Shown here piece by piece: positions 5,003 to 11,889 of a DNA stretch of 11,889 nt; the stretch's first letter is position 1; every line of letters starts with the position of its first letter. The DNA comes from Gammaproteobacteria bacterium (GTDB lineage Bacteria > Pseudomonadota > Gammaproteobacteria > Pseudomonadales > Azotimanducaceae_A). The stretch lies in assembly GCA_028819775.1 (NCBI GenBank), contig JAPPKV010000123.1, positions 1 to 11,889 of the forward strand. The letters run 5' to 3'. The translations under genes were made by a program, and so were the position numbers. Below the pieces are notes generated by a model. It was given only the letters and a program-made list of their open reading frames with translations. It was not told the origin of the DNA and did not search any database.

Positions 5003-7741
5003 TCAGGAAGCCGGCACGTCCGGCCCGGGTGCCGCCGGCGCTTGGGCATCCGCGGATTCACCGCTGCGGCCCTTGGGAACCGGTGCGAAGTAGCCCACGA
5101 CGAGCAGCAACAGCCCCACCCCGAGGAACGAGACCACGCGGCTCAACGTGCCCACGTTGCCAAGTTCCACGACGAACAGCTTGACGATGACGATGCCCAT
5201 CACGACCGCACCGCCGATCCAGACCTCCCGGCGCTTCCGAACGGCACCGACGATCATGCCAGCGAGCCCTGCGGTGCCCCAAACCAGGGACAGCCCGGCT
5301 TGGAAAACCGCCGATCCGGCCAAGGCAGCGGCGGTGAAGGGAACGTCCGCGAAGTGATGCACACCCCGTGCTACCTCCATGGATAGCAGGACAAGGGCGA
5401 CGAGGCAGTACAACGGGGCAATTACACGCGATTCCCGCCGGCGCACCTCGACTCCAAGCGATAGCCAAACGGCACCGAACGCCACCACGGCACCAATCGT
5501 CAGGGGGTTGAACAGGGGCAGATACGGAATCGGCGCGGCGCTCCCATCGGATGTCAAGCTCGCCACGACGACCACTATCGCGGCCGCTCCGGCAACCACG
5601 CGTATCCCCGCGCTGGAATACGCCCGCCAATGGTGGTCCAGGGGCCAAGCCAGTCTCCCGCGCGCAGCGCCCGTCGTCCATGCCAAGATCGCCGCCGACA
5701 CAACGCCCGCGGCGAGAGGCCATTCGCCGTCGGCCACTGTCCCGACGAGCCACCGGGCTTCGCTGGCAACCAGCAACGCCAGCACCCAATACGTGCCAAC
5801 GTGCCAGACCGGTGCGAGGTCCGGATAGCCGGTCTCGCGATAGCGCAAATACGCGTACTGGACACCAAACGCAAACGGCCAGGCGAGCCAGGTGAAGTTC
5901 CCCAAAGGATGTCCATCGGTGAGGATGGCCAGATCGGATAAGACCAGCAGCACCATGGCGGGCAGCAGTATCAAACCCACGTCGTTGAGGCGCTGCCATC
6001 TCACTGCCTTTGCGACGCTCATGGCCGCAATGACCGAGACGGCGGCAAAGCCGAGACACGCGCCAACGGTCAATTCGTCCACGAATCGGACAACTTCGCG
6101 CACACCGGACCAAGACCACCAGATGATCGCCATGCCGTGCGCGACCTGCGTCCACAACAACCGCAACTGGGGTGACAGCCGGCTGTTGTCGAAGCTCCAA
6201 GCGATCACCCAGGCGCTAAGCGACAACAGGATCCCGGCGAGGAAGAGCCCGTTCACTACGGGCGTAGTCGCCGGTTCGAACAGTCCGGTCCGGACATGAG
6301 CCACCACCGCGGCAACGTGCAGCGCGGCGCCCGCGAATATCAGCAGCCGAGAGCCGTTGCGTACACCGAACCACGCAAGCGTCGCGGCCTGAACCCCCCA
6401 AGCAACCGAAGTCCAGCGGTCGTCGAGAGCAAGCGGGAACGCCGTCGCCAGGAACAAGAGCCCCAACCCGCCGAACGACAATGCCAGCAGGCGGAGATCC
6501 TTGATCCTCCAAACGAATACTCCGAGCACGGCGTAGAGGGCCGCCAGGCCGCCTGCCGTCCATGCGAGGCCCGCTTCGCTCTCCACGATCCGGGTCTGCA
6601 GCGTGAATCCGACCAGCGGCGTCCCGAACACCAACGCGCTGTCGACGAAGCCCCGCAGGTTCGGCGGGCGCTGGAGGGCGAAGAGGACCGCGATGCCGAT
6701 GTACATCAGCACGAAGAGCACCAGGAATGGCTCCGTCGTCGCGAAGTGCTCCGGCCGATAGGCCTGGTAGCCCCACAGGCTGCCGATCACGAAGGTGAAC
6801 GCGAACCCTAGCAGGTTGAGAGGCCGCCACGCCTTGAACCAGGCGATGCCCACGATCGCCGCGTTCAGCACCGCGTAGTAGCTGAAGAGCAGCACATGGC
6901 TTCCGGTCTCGGTCGCGGCCAGGAGGGGTGCCAGGAATCCACCGGCAACCCCCAGCACGACTAGCACGCGGGAGTCTTGGACCAGGGCGAGGATACCGGT
7001 CGCCACGGTGACAACCACCATTGCGCCGAACGCGACCGTTGCCGGGAGCAGCGCGTAGAACTCGAACGCGGCATATGTCGTCAGGTAGAGAACACCCAAG
7101 CCGCCGCCCTGGAGACTCAGCGCATAGACCTCCCGCGTTTTCCGCAAGCGCCAGCCGATGGCCAGCATGACCCCCCCGAATAGCGCCACACAGGACAGCC
7201 GGGCCCATACCGGAAACGAGAACAGCTGCCGCTCGATGGCGTAGTTGATGAAGAACGCGACGCCGAAGAGAACCACCACGACACCGACCTTGACCGGTAC
7301 ATTGCCGGTCGTGAACCAGTTCCTCGCTACGGCGAGTACTCGACTCACAAGGGAGGGGTCCGGTTCCTGTTCTAGCCGGTGAGAACGTGCCCCCGTTGCC
7401 CAGACCGAGTCGGCCGTCGGCTCCCGTTCCGATTCCGGGGGATCGGCACGTTTCGCCACGCCCGACGTCGCCGGCGCCGCCGTGCGTACGCTCGCGGCAG
7501 GCGGGGCGGGTTCCGGAACCTTGTCCTTGCGGGCACGATCCGTGTGCCAAGAATCTACAGCGTCCGCTTCTTCGCCAGACTCCAAGCGTCTCACGCGCCG
7601 GTTCAAATCGACGAGCCACCCACCAAGCAACCCGATCAGACCGCCGTAGAACACCGCCTGGCCGAAGCCCCCGCTGAGCCCGCCCACAACGGCGCCGACG
7701 AACAACCCCAACAGCATCGCGATCAGGACACGGACGGACAT
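5003..7741 (-). CDS. DUF2339 polytopic membrane protein
   Basis: This 912-residue protein matches the large bacterial DUF2339 membrane protein family, whose function is not known. Two N-terminal helices with Gly-rich sequence (about 5-45) are followed by LNRRVRRLE and a disordered Pro/Ala/charged linker (about 53-130). The family hallmark NWFTTGNVPVKVG at about 141-153 comes next, and after it more than twenty hydrophobic helices run almost to the C-terminus. The last 20 or so residues are Ala/Pro-rich. I chose ATG 7741 because GGGGAGG lies at the right spacing (7748-7754); an in-frame start at 7756 would include that ribosome binding site in the coding region. Its length is normal for the family. 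It is transcribed alone, convergent with the cytochrome cassette, and its upstream region abuts repeat block A. Confidence 0.92.
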   Translation of the reverse strand: MSVRVLIAMLLGLFVGAVVGGLSGGFGQAVFYGGLIGLLGGWLVDLNRRVRRLESGEEADAVDSWHTDRARKDKVPEPAPPAASVRTAAPATSGVAKRADPPESEREPTADSVWATGARSHRLEQEPDPSLVSRVLAVARNWFTTGNVPVKVGVVVVLFGVAFFINYAIERQLFSFPVWARLSCVALFGGVMLAIGWRLRKTREVYALSLQGGGLGVLYLTTYAAFEFYALLPATVAFGAMVVVTVATGILALVQDSRVLVVLGVAGGFLAPLLAATETGSHVLLFSYYAVLNAAIVGIAWFKAWRPLNLLGFAFTFVIGSLWGYQAYRPEHFATTEPFLVLFVLMYIGIAVLFALQRPPNLRGFVDSALVFGTPLVGFTLQTRIVESEAGLAWTAGGLAALYAVLGVFVWRIKDLRLLALSFGGLGLLFLATAFPLALDDRWTSVAWGVQAATLAWFGVRNGSRLLIFAGAALHVAAVVAHVRTGLFEPATTPVVNGLFLAGILLSLSAWVIAWSFDNSRLSPQLRLLWTQVAHGMAIIWWSWSGVREVVRFVDELTVGACLGFAAVSVIAAMSVAKAVRWQRLNDVGLILLPAMVLLVLSDLAILTDGHPLGNFTWLAWPFAFGVQYAYLRYRETGYPDLAPVWHVGTYWVLALLVASEARWLVGTVADGEWPLAAGVVSAAILAWTTGAARGRLAWPLDHHWRAYSSAGIRVVAGAAAIVVVVASLTSDGSAAPIPYLPLFNPLTIGAVVAFGAVWLSLGVEVRRRESRVIAPLYCLVALVLLSMEVARGVHHFADVPFTAAALAGSAVFQAGLSLVWGTAGLAGMIVGAVRKRREVWIGGAVVMGIVIVKLFVVELGNVGTLSRVVSFLGVGLLLLVVGYFAPVPKGRSGESADAQAPAAPGPDVPAS

Positions 7742-7747
7742 GCGGTT

Positions 7748-7752
7748 CCTCC
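7748..7752 (-). promoter_or_regulatory. ribosome binding site deciding the DUF2339 start
   Basis: GGAGG on the minus strand lies six bases before ATG 7741, favouring this start over the upstream in-frame one at 7756. Confidence 0.7.
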
Positions 7753-7842
7753 CCACCGTTCGGAGAGCATACTAGCCCGCGACGACGGCTCGCTCGCGCA
7801 CTTTCCCCGGGTTCCTAGCCCACAAGACCCTGCCGTCCTGTC

Positions 7843-7870
7843 GCGTAGGACCATGGCGTAGGACCATGGG
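7843..7870 (+). repeat. 14-bp tandem duplication
   Basis: GCGTAGGACCATGG occurs at 7843-7856 and again directly at 7857-7870, leading into the first core copy. It is a mark of slippage or recent duplication at the edge of repeat block A. Confidence 0.85.
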
Positions 7871-7941
7871 ACACCCACCTCCGCTTAGGTCTGTTGGCGC
7901 AGGACCATGGGACACCCACCTCCGCTTAGGTCTGTTGGCGC
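7860..7941 (+). repeat. 41-bp tandem repeat, two identical copies
   Basis: Units 7860-7900 and 7901-7941 read the same base for base. Each starts AGGACCATGG and contains GGGACACCCACC, GCTTAGG and GTTGGCGC. Identity between copies points to a recent duplication. Confidence 0.88.
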
Positions 7942-8141
7942 GAGGTAGTACACCCACTGTTGGGACACCCCCACCCAGCACCCACCCAGGAGCACCCACC
8001 GACAAGGAGCACCCACCCAGGGACACCCACCGACAAGAGCACCCACCTGTTAGGGGCGAATAGGGACACCCACCGTCGGTGGGGCGAGTACGGTAGGGCC
8101 AATAGGGACACCCACCGACAAGGAGGCCGCTAGGGACCCGC

Positions 8142-8162
8142 CGGTCGGCATTCGCCCGACCG
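8142..8162. promoter_or_regulatory. perfect 7-bp inverted repeat upstream of the SDR-like gene
   Basis: CGGTCGG (8142-8148) and CCGACCG (8156-8162) flank a seven-base spacer, 96 bases before the SDR-like start and just after the last repeat copy. It could be a regulator-binding site for the SDR-LLM operon or a terminator for transcripts entering from the left. A CACAAT hexamer at 8173-8178 could be a weak -10 box. Confidence 0.35.
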
Positions 8163-8257
8163 AACGCTGTGCCACAATGTCAGCGCCGCTCCGACCGGAG
8201 GCAGTTGGGCGCCACCGTCGCCGTCGGGCTTCTCCTACTCAGCAAAGGATCAACGAC

Positions 8258-9013
8258 ATGAAACCTGTTTGCCTCGTCATGGGTGCCGGTGCCGGCATTG
8301 GCGGCAATGTGGCCCGGCGCTTCGCCCGAGAGGGCTACCACGCGGTACTGTGTCGCCGCAGCGACCAGGACGGTATCAACCGGCTTGTCTCACTGATCGA
8401 AGCCGACGGAGGCACTGCGTCGGGCTACCTGCTGAACGCCATTGAAGATGGGAGCATCGAAAGTCGCGTCGATGCAGTCGAGACGGAGATCGGGCCCGTC
8501 GAAGTCGCCGTGTACAACCTCGGTGCGCAGATCGGGAACCGAGCGCTCGAGGACACGTCCCACAAAGCCTTCGAGATGGGCTGGCGGCTCGCCACCTTCG
8601 GACTGTTTCGCTTCGCACAGGCCGTGTGTCCCCTCATGGCGGGACGAGGCCACGGCAATCTGCTGGTAACCTCGGCGACCGCCGCCATGCGTGGCAACCC
8701 GGGACAGCACTCTCACGCCGCCGCCATGGGAGGACGACGGCTGCTTTGCCAGACGCTGAACGCCGAGTACGGCCCGAAGGGCATCCACGTCGCGCACCTT
8801 GTCGTCGACGGCGCTGTCGACGCACCCGATACGCTCGGCAAGATGCTCGGGCCCGAGCGCTACCAGGAGATGCGGGAAAGCCGCGGCGATGGTCTTATGC
8901 GGCCCGACAAGATAGCGGACACGTTTTGGCACATTGCCCAGCAGCACCGCTCCGTGTGGACCCACGAACTCGACCTGCGCCCGTTCTCGGACAGCCCATG
9001 GTGGAACGAGTAG
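8258..9013 (+). CDS. short-chain dehydrogenase-like protein lacking the catalytic Tyr and Lys
   Basis: This 251-residue protein has the SDR Rossmann fold. The nucleotide-binding loop GAGAGIG is at residues 9-15, a strand with a following acidic/basic region (LCRRSDQD) is at 31-38, NLGA sits at 87-90 in place of NNAG, and the VTSATA strand is at 137-142. Where classical SDRs have YxxxK this protein has H153-AAA-M157, in an otherwise well-aligned helix (GNPGQHSHAAAMGGRRLL). It then continues with the usual GPKGIHVAHLVVDGAV. It looks related to the SDR subgroup in which the active Tyr is replaced by Phe but Lys is kept; here both are lost. NAD(P) binding without classical catalysis, or a structural or regulatory role, is likely. 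AAGGA at 8244-8248 supports ATG 8258. The LLM gene follows 79 bases later and is probably in the same operon. Confidence 0.88.
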   Translation: MKPVCLVMGAGAGIGGNVARRFAREGYHAVLCRRSDQDGINRLVSLIEADGGTASGYLLNAIEDGSIESRVDAVETEIGPVEVAVYNLGAQIGNRALEDTSHKAFEMGWRLATFGLFRFAQAVCPLMAGRGHGNLLVTSATAAMRGNPGQHSHAAAMGGRRLLCQTLNAEYGPKGIHVAHLVVDGAVDAPDTLGKMLGPERYQEMRESRGDGLMRPDKIADTFWHIAQQHRSVWTHELDLRPFSDSPWWNE

Positions 9014-9092
9014 TGTGCCGAGCCAGGCGCATCGACCCGAACAGACGAGACCCCAGGCTGCCACTCTGGCACCGAGGATAGGCTCGCGCCAT

Positions 9093-10148
9093 ATGCGACA
9101 AACCCTCGAGTTCGGACTAAACCGTTTCGACTGGACGTCCACGGACGCCTTCGCGGCCGACGTCAGGCGAGCGGAGGAGCTTGGATTCGGCTACGCACTC
9201 ATCCCCTGGAACCCGCTGTCGCGCCCCGACCCCTACATGCAGCTCGCTGTTGCCGCAGGGCAGACCTCGCGAATACGGCTCGGGCTGCTGCTCGACAACC
9301 CCGTACTCCATCACCCGGCCACGTCGGCCAGTTCCATCGCGACGCTCGACGAGATCTCGGGAGGCCGTGCCCTTCTAACCTACGGTATCGGCGATACGGC
9401 CGTGCGCTGGCTTGGATTGCGCCCCGCGCGGGTCGTGGAACTCGAGGAAGCCACGGTTCTGGCGAAACGCCTGCTCGCGGGAGAGGAGGTCCAGATCGGC
9501 GCGGTCCGGCCCGCCCGCCTCCGCCACAACAGGCCGGTACCGGTATGGATCGCGGCGGGCGGCCCGAAGACCATCGAGATGGCCGCTCGGGTCGCCGACG
9601 GCGTATTCCTCCGGGTCGGACGGCATCCGGAAAACCTCAGAGCCGCCATGGCACGCGTTCGCTGCGGAGCGAAGGTGGCAGGACGAAACCCTGACACGAT
9701 CGGCATTGGACTGATCTTCCACACCGTAGCGAGCGACGACCCCGTCGACATTCGTGCGATCTCGCGCTCCATGGCGGCGGGATACTACGAGTATTCGCCC
9801 GCCCTGTTCGAGATCCCGGCCTTGCCCTGGAACGGACCACCCGTCGGAGAGTTGATGCTCCGCGTCTATCCAGACTTCCATCACGCGCCTGACCTCGTCG
9901 CGTCGGGCAACCTCGTCGAATTCCTCGACGACGAGACCGCGGACTCGTTCTCGTTGTTCGGAACGGCGCAGGACATTGCCGCGCAACTGCGTCAAGCCAT
10001 CGAGATCACTGGCAGGGCCGACATCGTCGTTCCGCACCCGGTTCCGATGCCCAGACCCGGCGAACCGGTCCCTCGCATCCTGCGCTCGGCTCCCGTCGGT
10101 GCCGACTACAAGACCTGGTTCGCCACCGAGGTCATGCCCCTGTTGTAG
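9093..10148 (+). CDS. LLM-class (luciferase-like) flavin-dependent oxidoreductase
   Basis: This 351-residue TIM-barrel protein belongs to the luciferase-like monooxygenase class, which uses F420 or FMN. Evidence is the N-terminal FGLNRFDW strand, the helix ADVRRAEELGFGYALIP (about 22-38), the segment IRLGLLLDNPVLHHPA (61-76), the LDEISGGRALLTYGIGD core (85-101), VPVWIAAGGPKTIEMAARVADGVFL (149-173), and a C-terminal half with GTAQDIAAQL. The GGPKTIEMAARVADG segment resembles F420-linked members such as methylene-H4MPT reductase relatives. Substrate and cofactor cannot be read from sequence. The ATG at 9093 has only GAGG about 16 bases upstream, but the longer frame before it overlaps the SDR gene and is not LLM-like. 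It probably shares a transcript with the SDR-like gene. Confidence 0.88.
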   Translation: MRQTLEFGLNRFDWTSTDAFAADVRRAEELGFGYALIPWNPLSRPDPYMQLAVAAGQTSRIRLGLLLDNPVLHHPATSASSIATLDEISGGRALLTYGIGDTAVRWLGLRPARVVELEEATVLAKRLLAGEEVQIGAVRPARLRHNRPVPVWIAAGGPKTIEMAARVADGVFLRVGRHPENLRAAMARVRCGAKVAGRNPDTIGIGLIFHTVASDDPVDIRAISRSMAAGYYEYSPALFEIPALPWNGPPVGELMLRVYPDFHHAPDLVASGNLVEFLDDETADSFSLFGTAQDIAAQLRQAIEITGRADIVVPHPVPMPRPGEPVPRILRSAPVGADYKTWFATEVMPLL

Positions 10149-10206
10149 GTGAATCGCCGCAGCATCCGAGGGACGCCGGGAAGCTCTTGCCGACGTACGT
10201 GAGCAA

Positions 10207-10221
10207 CGGCATGTCATGCCG
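10207..10221. promoter_or_regulatory. 15-bp palindrome, possible operator
   Basis: CGGCATG-T-CATGCCG is perfectly symmetric about one central base. It lies 59 bases after the LLM stop and before repeat block B. The one-base centre suits a dimeric DNA-binding protein better than an RNA hairpin. The rest of 10149-10293 holds no gene that I can support. Confidence 0.35.
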
Positions 10222-10353
10222 ACGATCCCATCGATGTTCCCGCTCAACACCAGGCGAACGTCGTCCGAGGTATTGCGCACCAGTCACAAACGTGGTGGGT
10301 GTCCCCTACGAAAGGGCGGTTGGCGTCCACAAACAAACATGGGGCCTTCGCCA

Positions 10354-10433
10354 ACGCGTTGCCAAGCGAGGGTGGGTGTCCCTTTGCCACTTTACGCGTT
10401 GCCAAGCGAGGGTGGGTGTCCCTTTGCCACTTT
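10354..10433. repeat. 40-bp tandem repeat, two identical copies
   Basis: Units 10354-10393 and 10394-10433 are identical. Each begins ACGCGTTGCCAAGCGAG and ends in CTTTGCCACTTT. That last 12-mer is repeated once more at 10434-10445, a sign of slippage-type growth. Confidence 0.88.
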
Positions 10434-10541
10434 CTTTGCCACTTTGCAGAACGCACTTTGCCAAACGCCTAAGCGAGGGTGGGTGTCCCTTTACAGAACG
10501 CACTCTTGCCAATGCCAGGGCGGGTCCTTTTGCCAACGCCT

Positions 10542-10601
10542 AAGCGAGGGTGGGTGTCCCTTTACCTAATGAAGCGAGGGTGGGTGTCCCTTTACCTAAT
10601 G
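10542..10601. repeat. 30-bp tandem repeat, two identical copies
   Basis: Units 10542-10571 and 10572-10601 are identical. Each starts AAGCGAGGGTGGG and ends TTTACCTAATG. They form the right edge of block B, 58 bases before the next gene. Confidence 0.88.
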
Positions 10602-10658
10602 CTCTTTACCTACTGCCCCAAATCAGCTACTTAGATCGACGAACCTGGAACAAGACAC

Positions 10659-11600
10659 ATGAGATACGGAATCTACCTGCCGACACGGGGCCCGTTGGCG
10701 GCGCCCGACGCGATTGCGGCAATCGCACGCGGCGCGGAGTCGATGGGCTACGGGACCATCGTGGTTGGGGACCACATCGTGTTCCCCGTTCAAGTGGAGT
10801 CGAAGTACCCCTACACGGTCAACGGCGGATTCCCTGGTCACGGCGACGCCTTGGAGCAGCTCTCGCTCATGGCTTTCGTGGCCGGTGTCACGGAGCGTGC
10901 GCGCCTCGTCACCAGCGTCATGATCCTCCCCCACCGAAATCCGCTGGTAACCGCGAAGATGCTGGCCACCATCGACGTTCTTTCCAAGGGGCGGCTGACC
11001 GTCGGCGTTGGCGTGGGCTGGATGCGCGAGGAGTTCCAGGCACTCGGAGCGGCCGACTTCGACCACCGCGGCCGGGTGAGCGACGAGTACCTCGAGATAC
11101 TGAAGAAGTGCTGGACCCGCGATCCGGTGACGCATCGCGGAGAGTCCTATGCCTTCGAGGCATTGCACTGCATCCCGCATCCGGTCCAAAAACCGCATCC
11201 GCCGATCTGGATCGGCGGTCACAGCCTCCGTTCCCTGCGACGCGTGGCGAGGCACGGCGATGGATGGCACCCCGTCGGTGCGACATCCGCTTCGCCGCTG
11301 CCGCCGTCCGAGTTTCGATCGCTGCTGGAGCAGTTGGAACGTCTGACGAAGGCCGAAGGGCGGGATTTTGACTCCCTCACGATCGCTTTCAAGGCACCTT
11401 CCTACGATCCGGGGCGGGTCCCGCTAGGCCACGACCGGTTGCGTTTCACCGGTGAGCCAGCCCAGATCGCCGAAGATCTGCTTGCCTACGAGGCTTTGGG
11501 CGTCGACGAAGTATCGTTCGACTTCCGCAGTCCGCCGCTCTCTCGAACCCTCGACCGCATGCAGCACTTCATGGACGAGGTGGCACCGCTGCTTCGTTGA
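10659..11600 (+). CDS. LLM-class F420-dependent-type oxidoreductase (TIGR03619-like)
   Basis: This 313-residue luciferase-like TIM-barrel enzyme shows the features of the LLM subgroup predicted to use F420: MRYGIYLPTRGP at the start, ESMGYGTIVVGDHIVFP (27-43), the VTSVMILPHRNPLVTAKMLATIDVLSKGRLTVGVGVGWMREEF block (84-126), FDHRGRVSDEYLEILKKCW (134-152), and HPVQKPHPPIWIGGHS followed by RVARHGDGWHPVG (174-207). Length is normal for the subgroup. The ATG is weakly supported by GGAA about 9 bases upstream. It is distinct from the LLM gene to its left in both length and motifs and is separated from it by repeat block B, so it is probably transcribed on its own. Its substrate is unknown. The 3' end converges with a sulfatase gene. 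Confidence 0.93.
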   Translation: MRYGIYLPTRGPLAAPDAIAAIARGAESMGYGTIVVGDHIVFPVQVESKYPYTVNGGFPGHGDALEQLSLMAFVAGVTERARLVTSVMILPHRNPLVTAKMLATIDVLSKGRLTVGVGVGWMREEFQALGAADFDHRGRVSDEYLEILKKCWTRDPVTHRGESYAFEALHCIPHPVQKPHPPIWIGGHSLRSLRRVARHGDGWHPVGATSASPLPPSEFRSLLEQLERLTKAEGRDFDSLTIAFKAPSYDPGRVPLGHDRLRFTGEPAQIAEDLLAYEALGVDEVSFDFRSPPLSRTLDRMQHFMDEVAPLLR

Positions 11601-11624
11601 GCGACGGACTGATTCCGGCCCAAC

Positions 11625-11889
11625 TCAATCCAGGCCCCTTGGAGGCCGTCGCGGCAGTTTTTCCCAGTTGACGTCCGCGAGCAGCTTGGACAGGTGCTCT
11701 TCGCCGATCGCCTCGCGAACGCCCGCAACCCCCGAGTCGCCTACCCGGTTGTGCAGCTCGTTCGGATCCTCGGCCATGTCGTACAGATCCAAGGGCTCTC
11801 GCGTGCGTGTATTCACCGTCATCTTGTAGCGGTCCGTGAGAACCATGGAGTACGGATCCCGCCCGGCAAATTCGCTCAGTACCGCCGCC
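11625..11889 (-). CDS. sulfatase, C-terminal part (5' end beyond the window)
   Basis: The minus-strand frame stays open to the window edge, giving 87 residues of the C-terminus. The segment EFAGRDPYSMVLTDRYKMTVNT followed by LDLYDMAEDPNELHNRVGD is the characteristic end of formylglycine-dependent sulfatases, in which a strand pair is followed by LYDL-x-x-DP-x-E-x-x-N. The catalytic C/S-x-P-x-R motif and metal ligands would lie outside the window, so activity and substrate cannot be judged. The stop codon is 24 bases from the end of the convergent LLM gene. Taking the internal Met at 11846 as the start would be wrong, because recognisable sulfatase sequence precedes it. Confidence 0.9.
   Translation of the reverse strand, partial: AAVLSEFAGRDPYSMVLTDRYKMTVNTRTREPLDLYDMAEDPNELHNRVGDSGVAGVREAIGEEHLSKLLADVNWEKLPRRPPRGLD

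Larger units (their letters stand above)
7843..8120 (+). repeat. repeat block A: short REP-like repeats, core GGGACACCCACC on the plus strand
   Basis: The exact 12-base core occurs five times, at 7868, 7909, 8020, 8063 and 8105. Between these are variants: AGCACCCACC-type copies at about 7978, 7991, 8009 and 8039, one copy with extra C at 7962, and a shortened one near 7949. All point the same way. In the first two copies the similarity extends through GCTTAGG and GTTGGCG, which block B also has on the opposite strand. Spacing is irregular and units differ, so this is not a CRISPR. Open frames through the block are low-complexity Pro/His/Thr strings and are not genes. The block fills the space between the divergent DUF2339 and SDR genes. 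Confidence 0.88.
10294..10601 (-). repeat. repeat block B: same REP-like family, inverted relative to block A
   Basis: The exact core GGTGGGTGTCCC (reverse complement of the block A core) occurs six times, at 10294, 10371, 10411, 10478, 10549 and 10579, plus a degenerate copy near 10518. Most copies sit in a longer context, AAGCGAGGGTGGGTGTCCCT, often preceded by GCCAA or CGCCTA. On the minus strand the extended unit matches a block A unit at 20 of 22 positions and shares a following GTTGGC. Spacing between cores is irregular (30 to 77 bases). Frames through the block translate into repeated GWVSL or EGGCPF strings and are not genes. The block separates the two LLM genes. Confidence 0.9.

Noticed and set aside
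6216..7619. 467-codon frame on the minus strand inside the DUF2339 gene
   Set aside because: It overlaps the real DUF2339 frame on the same strand; its Arg/Gly-rich composition is typical of a wrong frame.
7866..8063. Short Pro/His/Thr-rich open frame in block A
   Set aside because: It is a translation of the repeat motif, with no support as a gene.
7843..8120. CRISPR-like array
   Set aside because: The conserved core is only 12 bases, spacing is irregular, neighbouring units are sometimes fully identical including the 'spacers', and no cas gene is present.
10149..10293. Possible gene remnant between the LLM gene and block B
   Set aside because: One minus-strand frame looks mildly protein-like but is too short, and I recognise no family.
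10187..10569. Small open frames of 117-118 codons on the plus strand across block B
   Set aside because: They read through the repeats and give strings such as EGGCPF and GWVSL repeated with the DNA; no ribosome binding site or known fold.

Overview
The window is GC-rich bacterial DNA. It opens inside a tRNA-Gly(GCC) with an encoded CCA whose sequence is very close to the enterobacterial tRNA. Together with bactofilin, a large DUF2339 membrane protein, a multiheme cytochrome cassette, LLM-class flavin enzymes and a sulfatase, this suggests an uncultured, high-GC gammaproteobacterium. That assignment is an inference, because no species-level marker is present.

Layout. (1) 1-54: 3' part of tRNA-Gly. 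(2) 323-1441, minus strand: bactofilin followed by a methyltransferase-like gene, probably one transcript. (3) 1647-4934, plus strand: a compact three-gene redox cassette. It encodes a GPP34 (GOLPH3-like) domain fused to a five-helix membrane part with two HX13H pairs typical of a trans-membrane diheme cytochrome b, then a membrane-anchored cytochrome c with 11 haem motifs, then a secreted single-haem Tll0287-like (DUF3365) protein. (4) 5003-7741, minus strand: a DUF2339 polytopic membrane protein, convergent with the cassette and separated from it by two hairpins. (5) 7843-8120: a block of short repeats with core GGGACACCCACC. (6) 8258-10148, plus strand: a short-chain dehydrogenase-like protein lacking the catalytic Tyr and Lys, then an LLM-class flavin oxidoreductase. 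(7) 10294-10601: a second block of the same repeat family in the opposite orientation. (8) 10659-11600, plus strand: a second LLM-class oxidoreductase. (9) 11625-11889, minus strand: C-terminal end of a sulfatase that runs out of the window.

How the parts may work together. In the redox cassette the diheme b protein would carry electrons across the inner membrane between the cytoplasm or quinone pool and the periplasmic undecahaem cytochrome. The Tll0287-like protein would act as a soluble partner or redox sensor. The GPP34 domain sits where a ferric-reductase/NOX protein would carry its flavin domain, except that here it is N-terminal. I know of no described system with this arrangement, and it is the strongest candidate for something new. 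The right-hand part looks like accessory catabolism (SDR, two LLM flavoenzymes, sulfatase). The SDR-LLM gene pair lies between two oppositely oriented clusters of an unusual REP-like repeat family.
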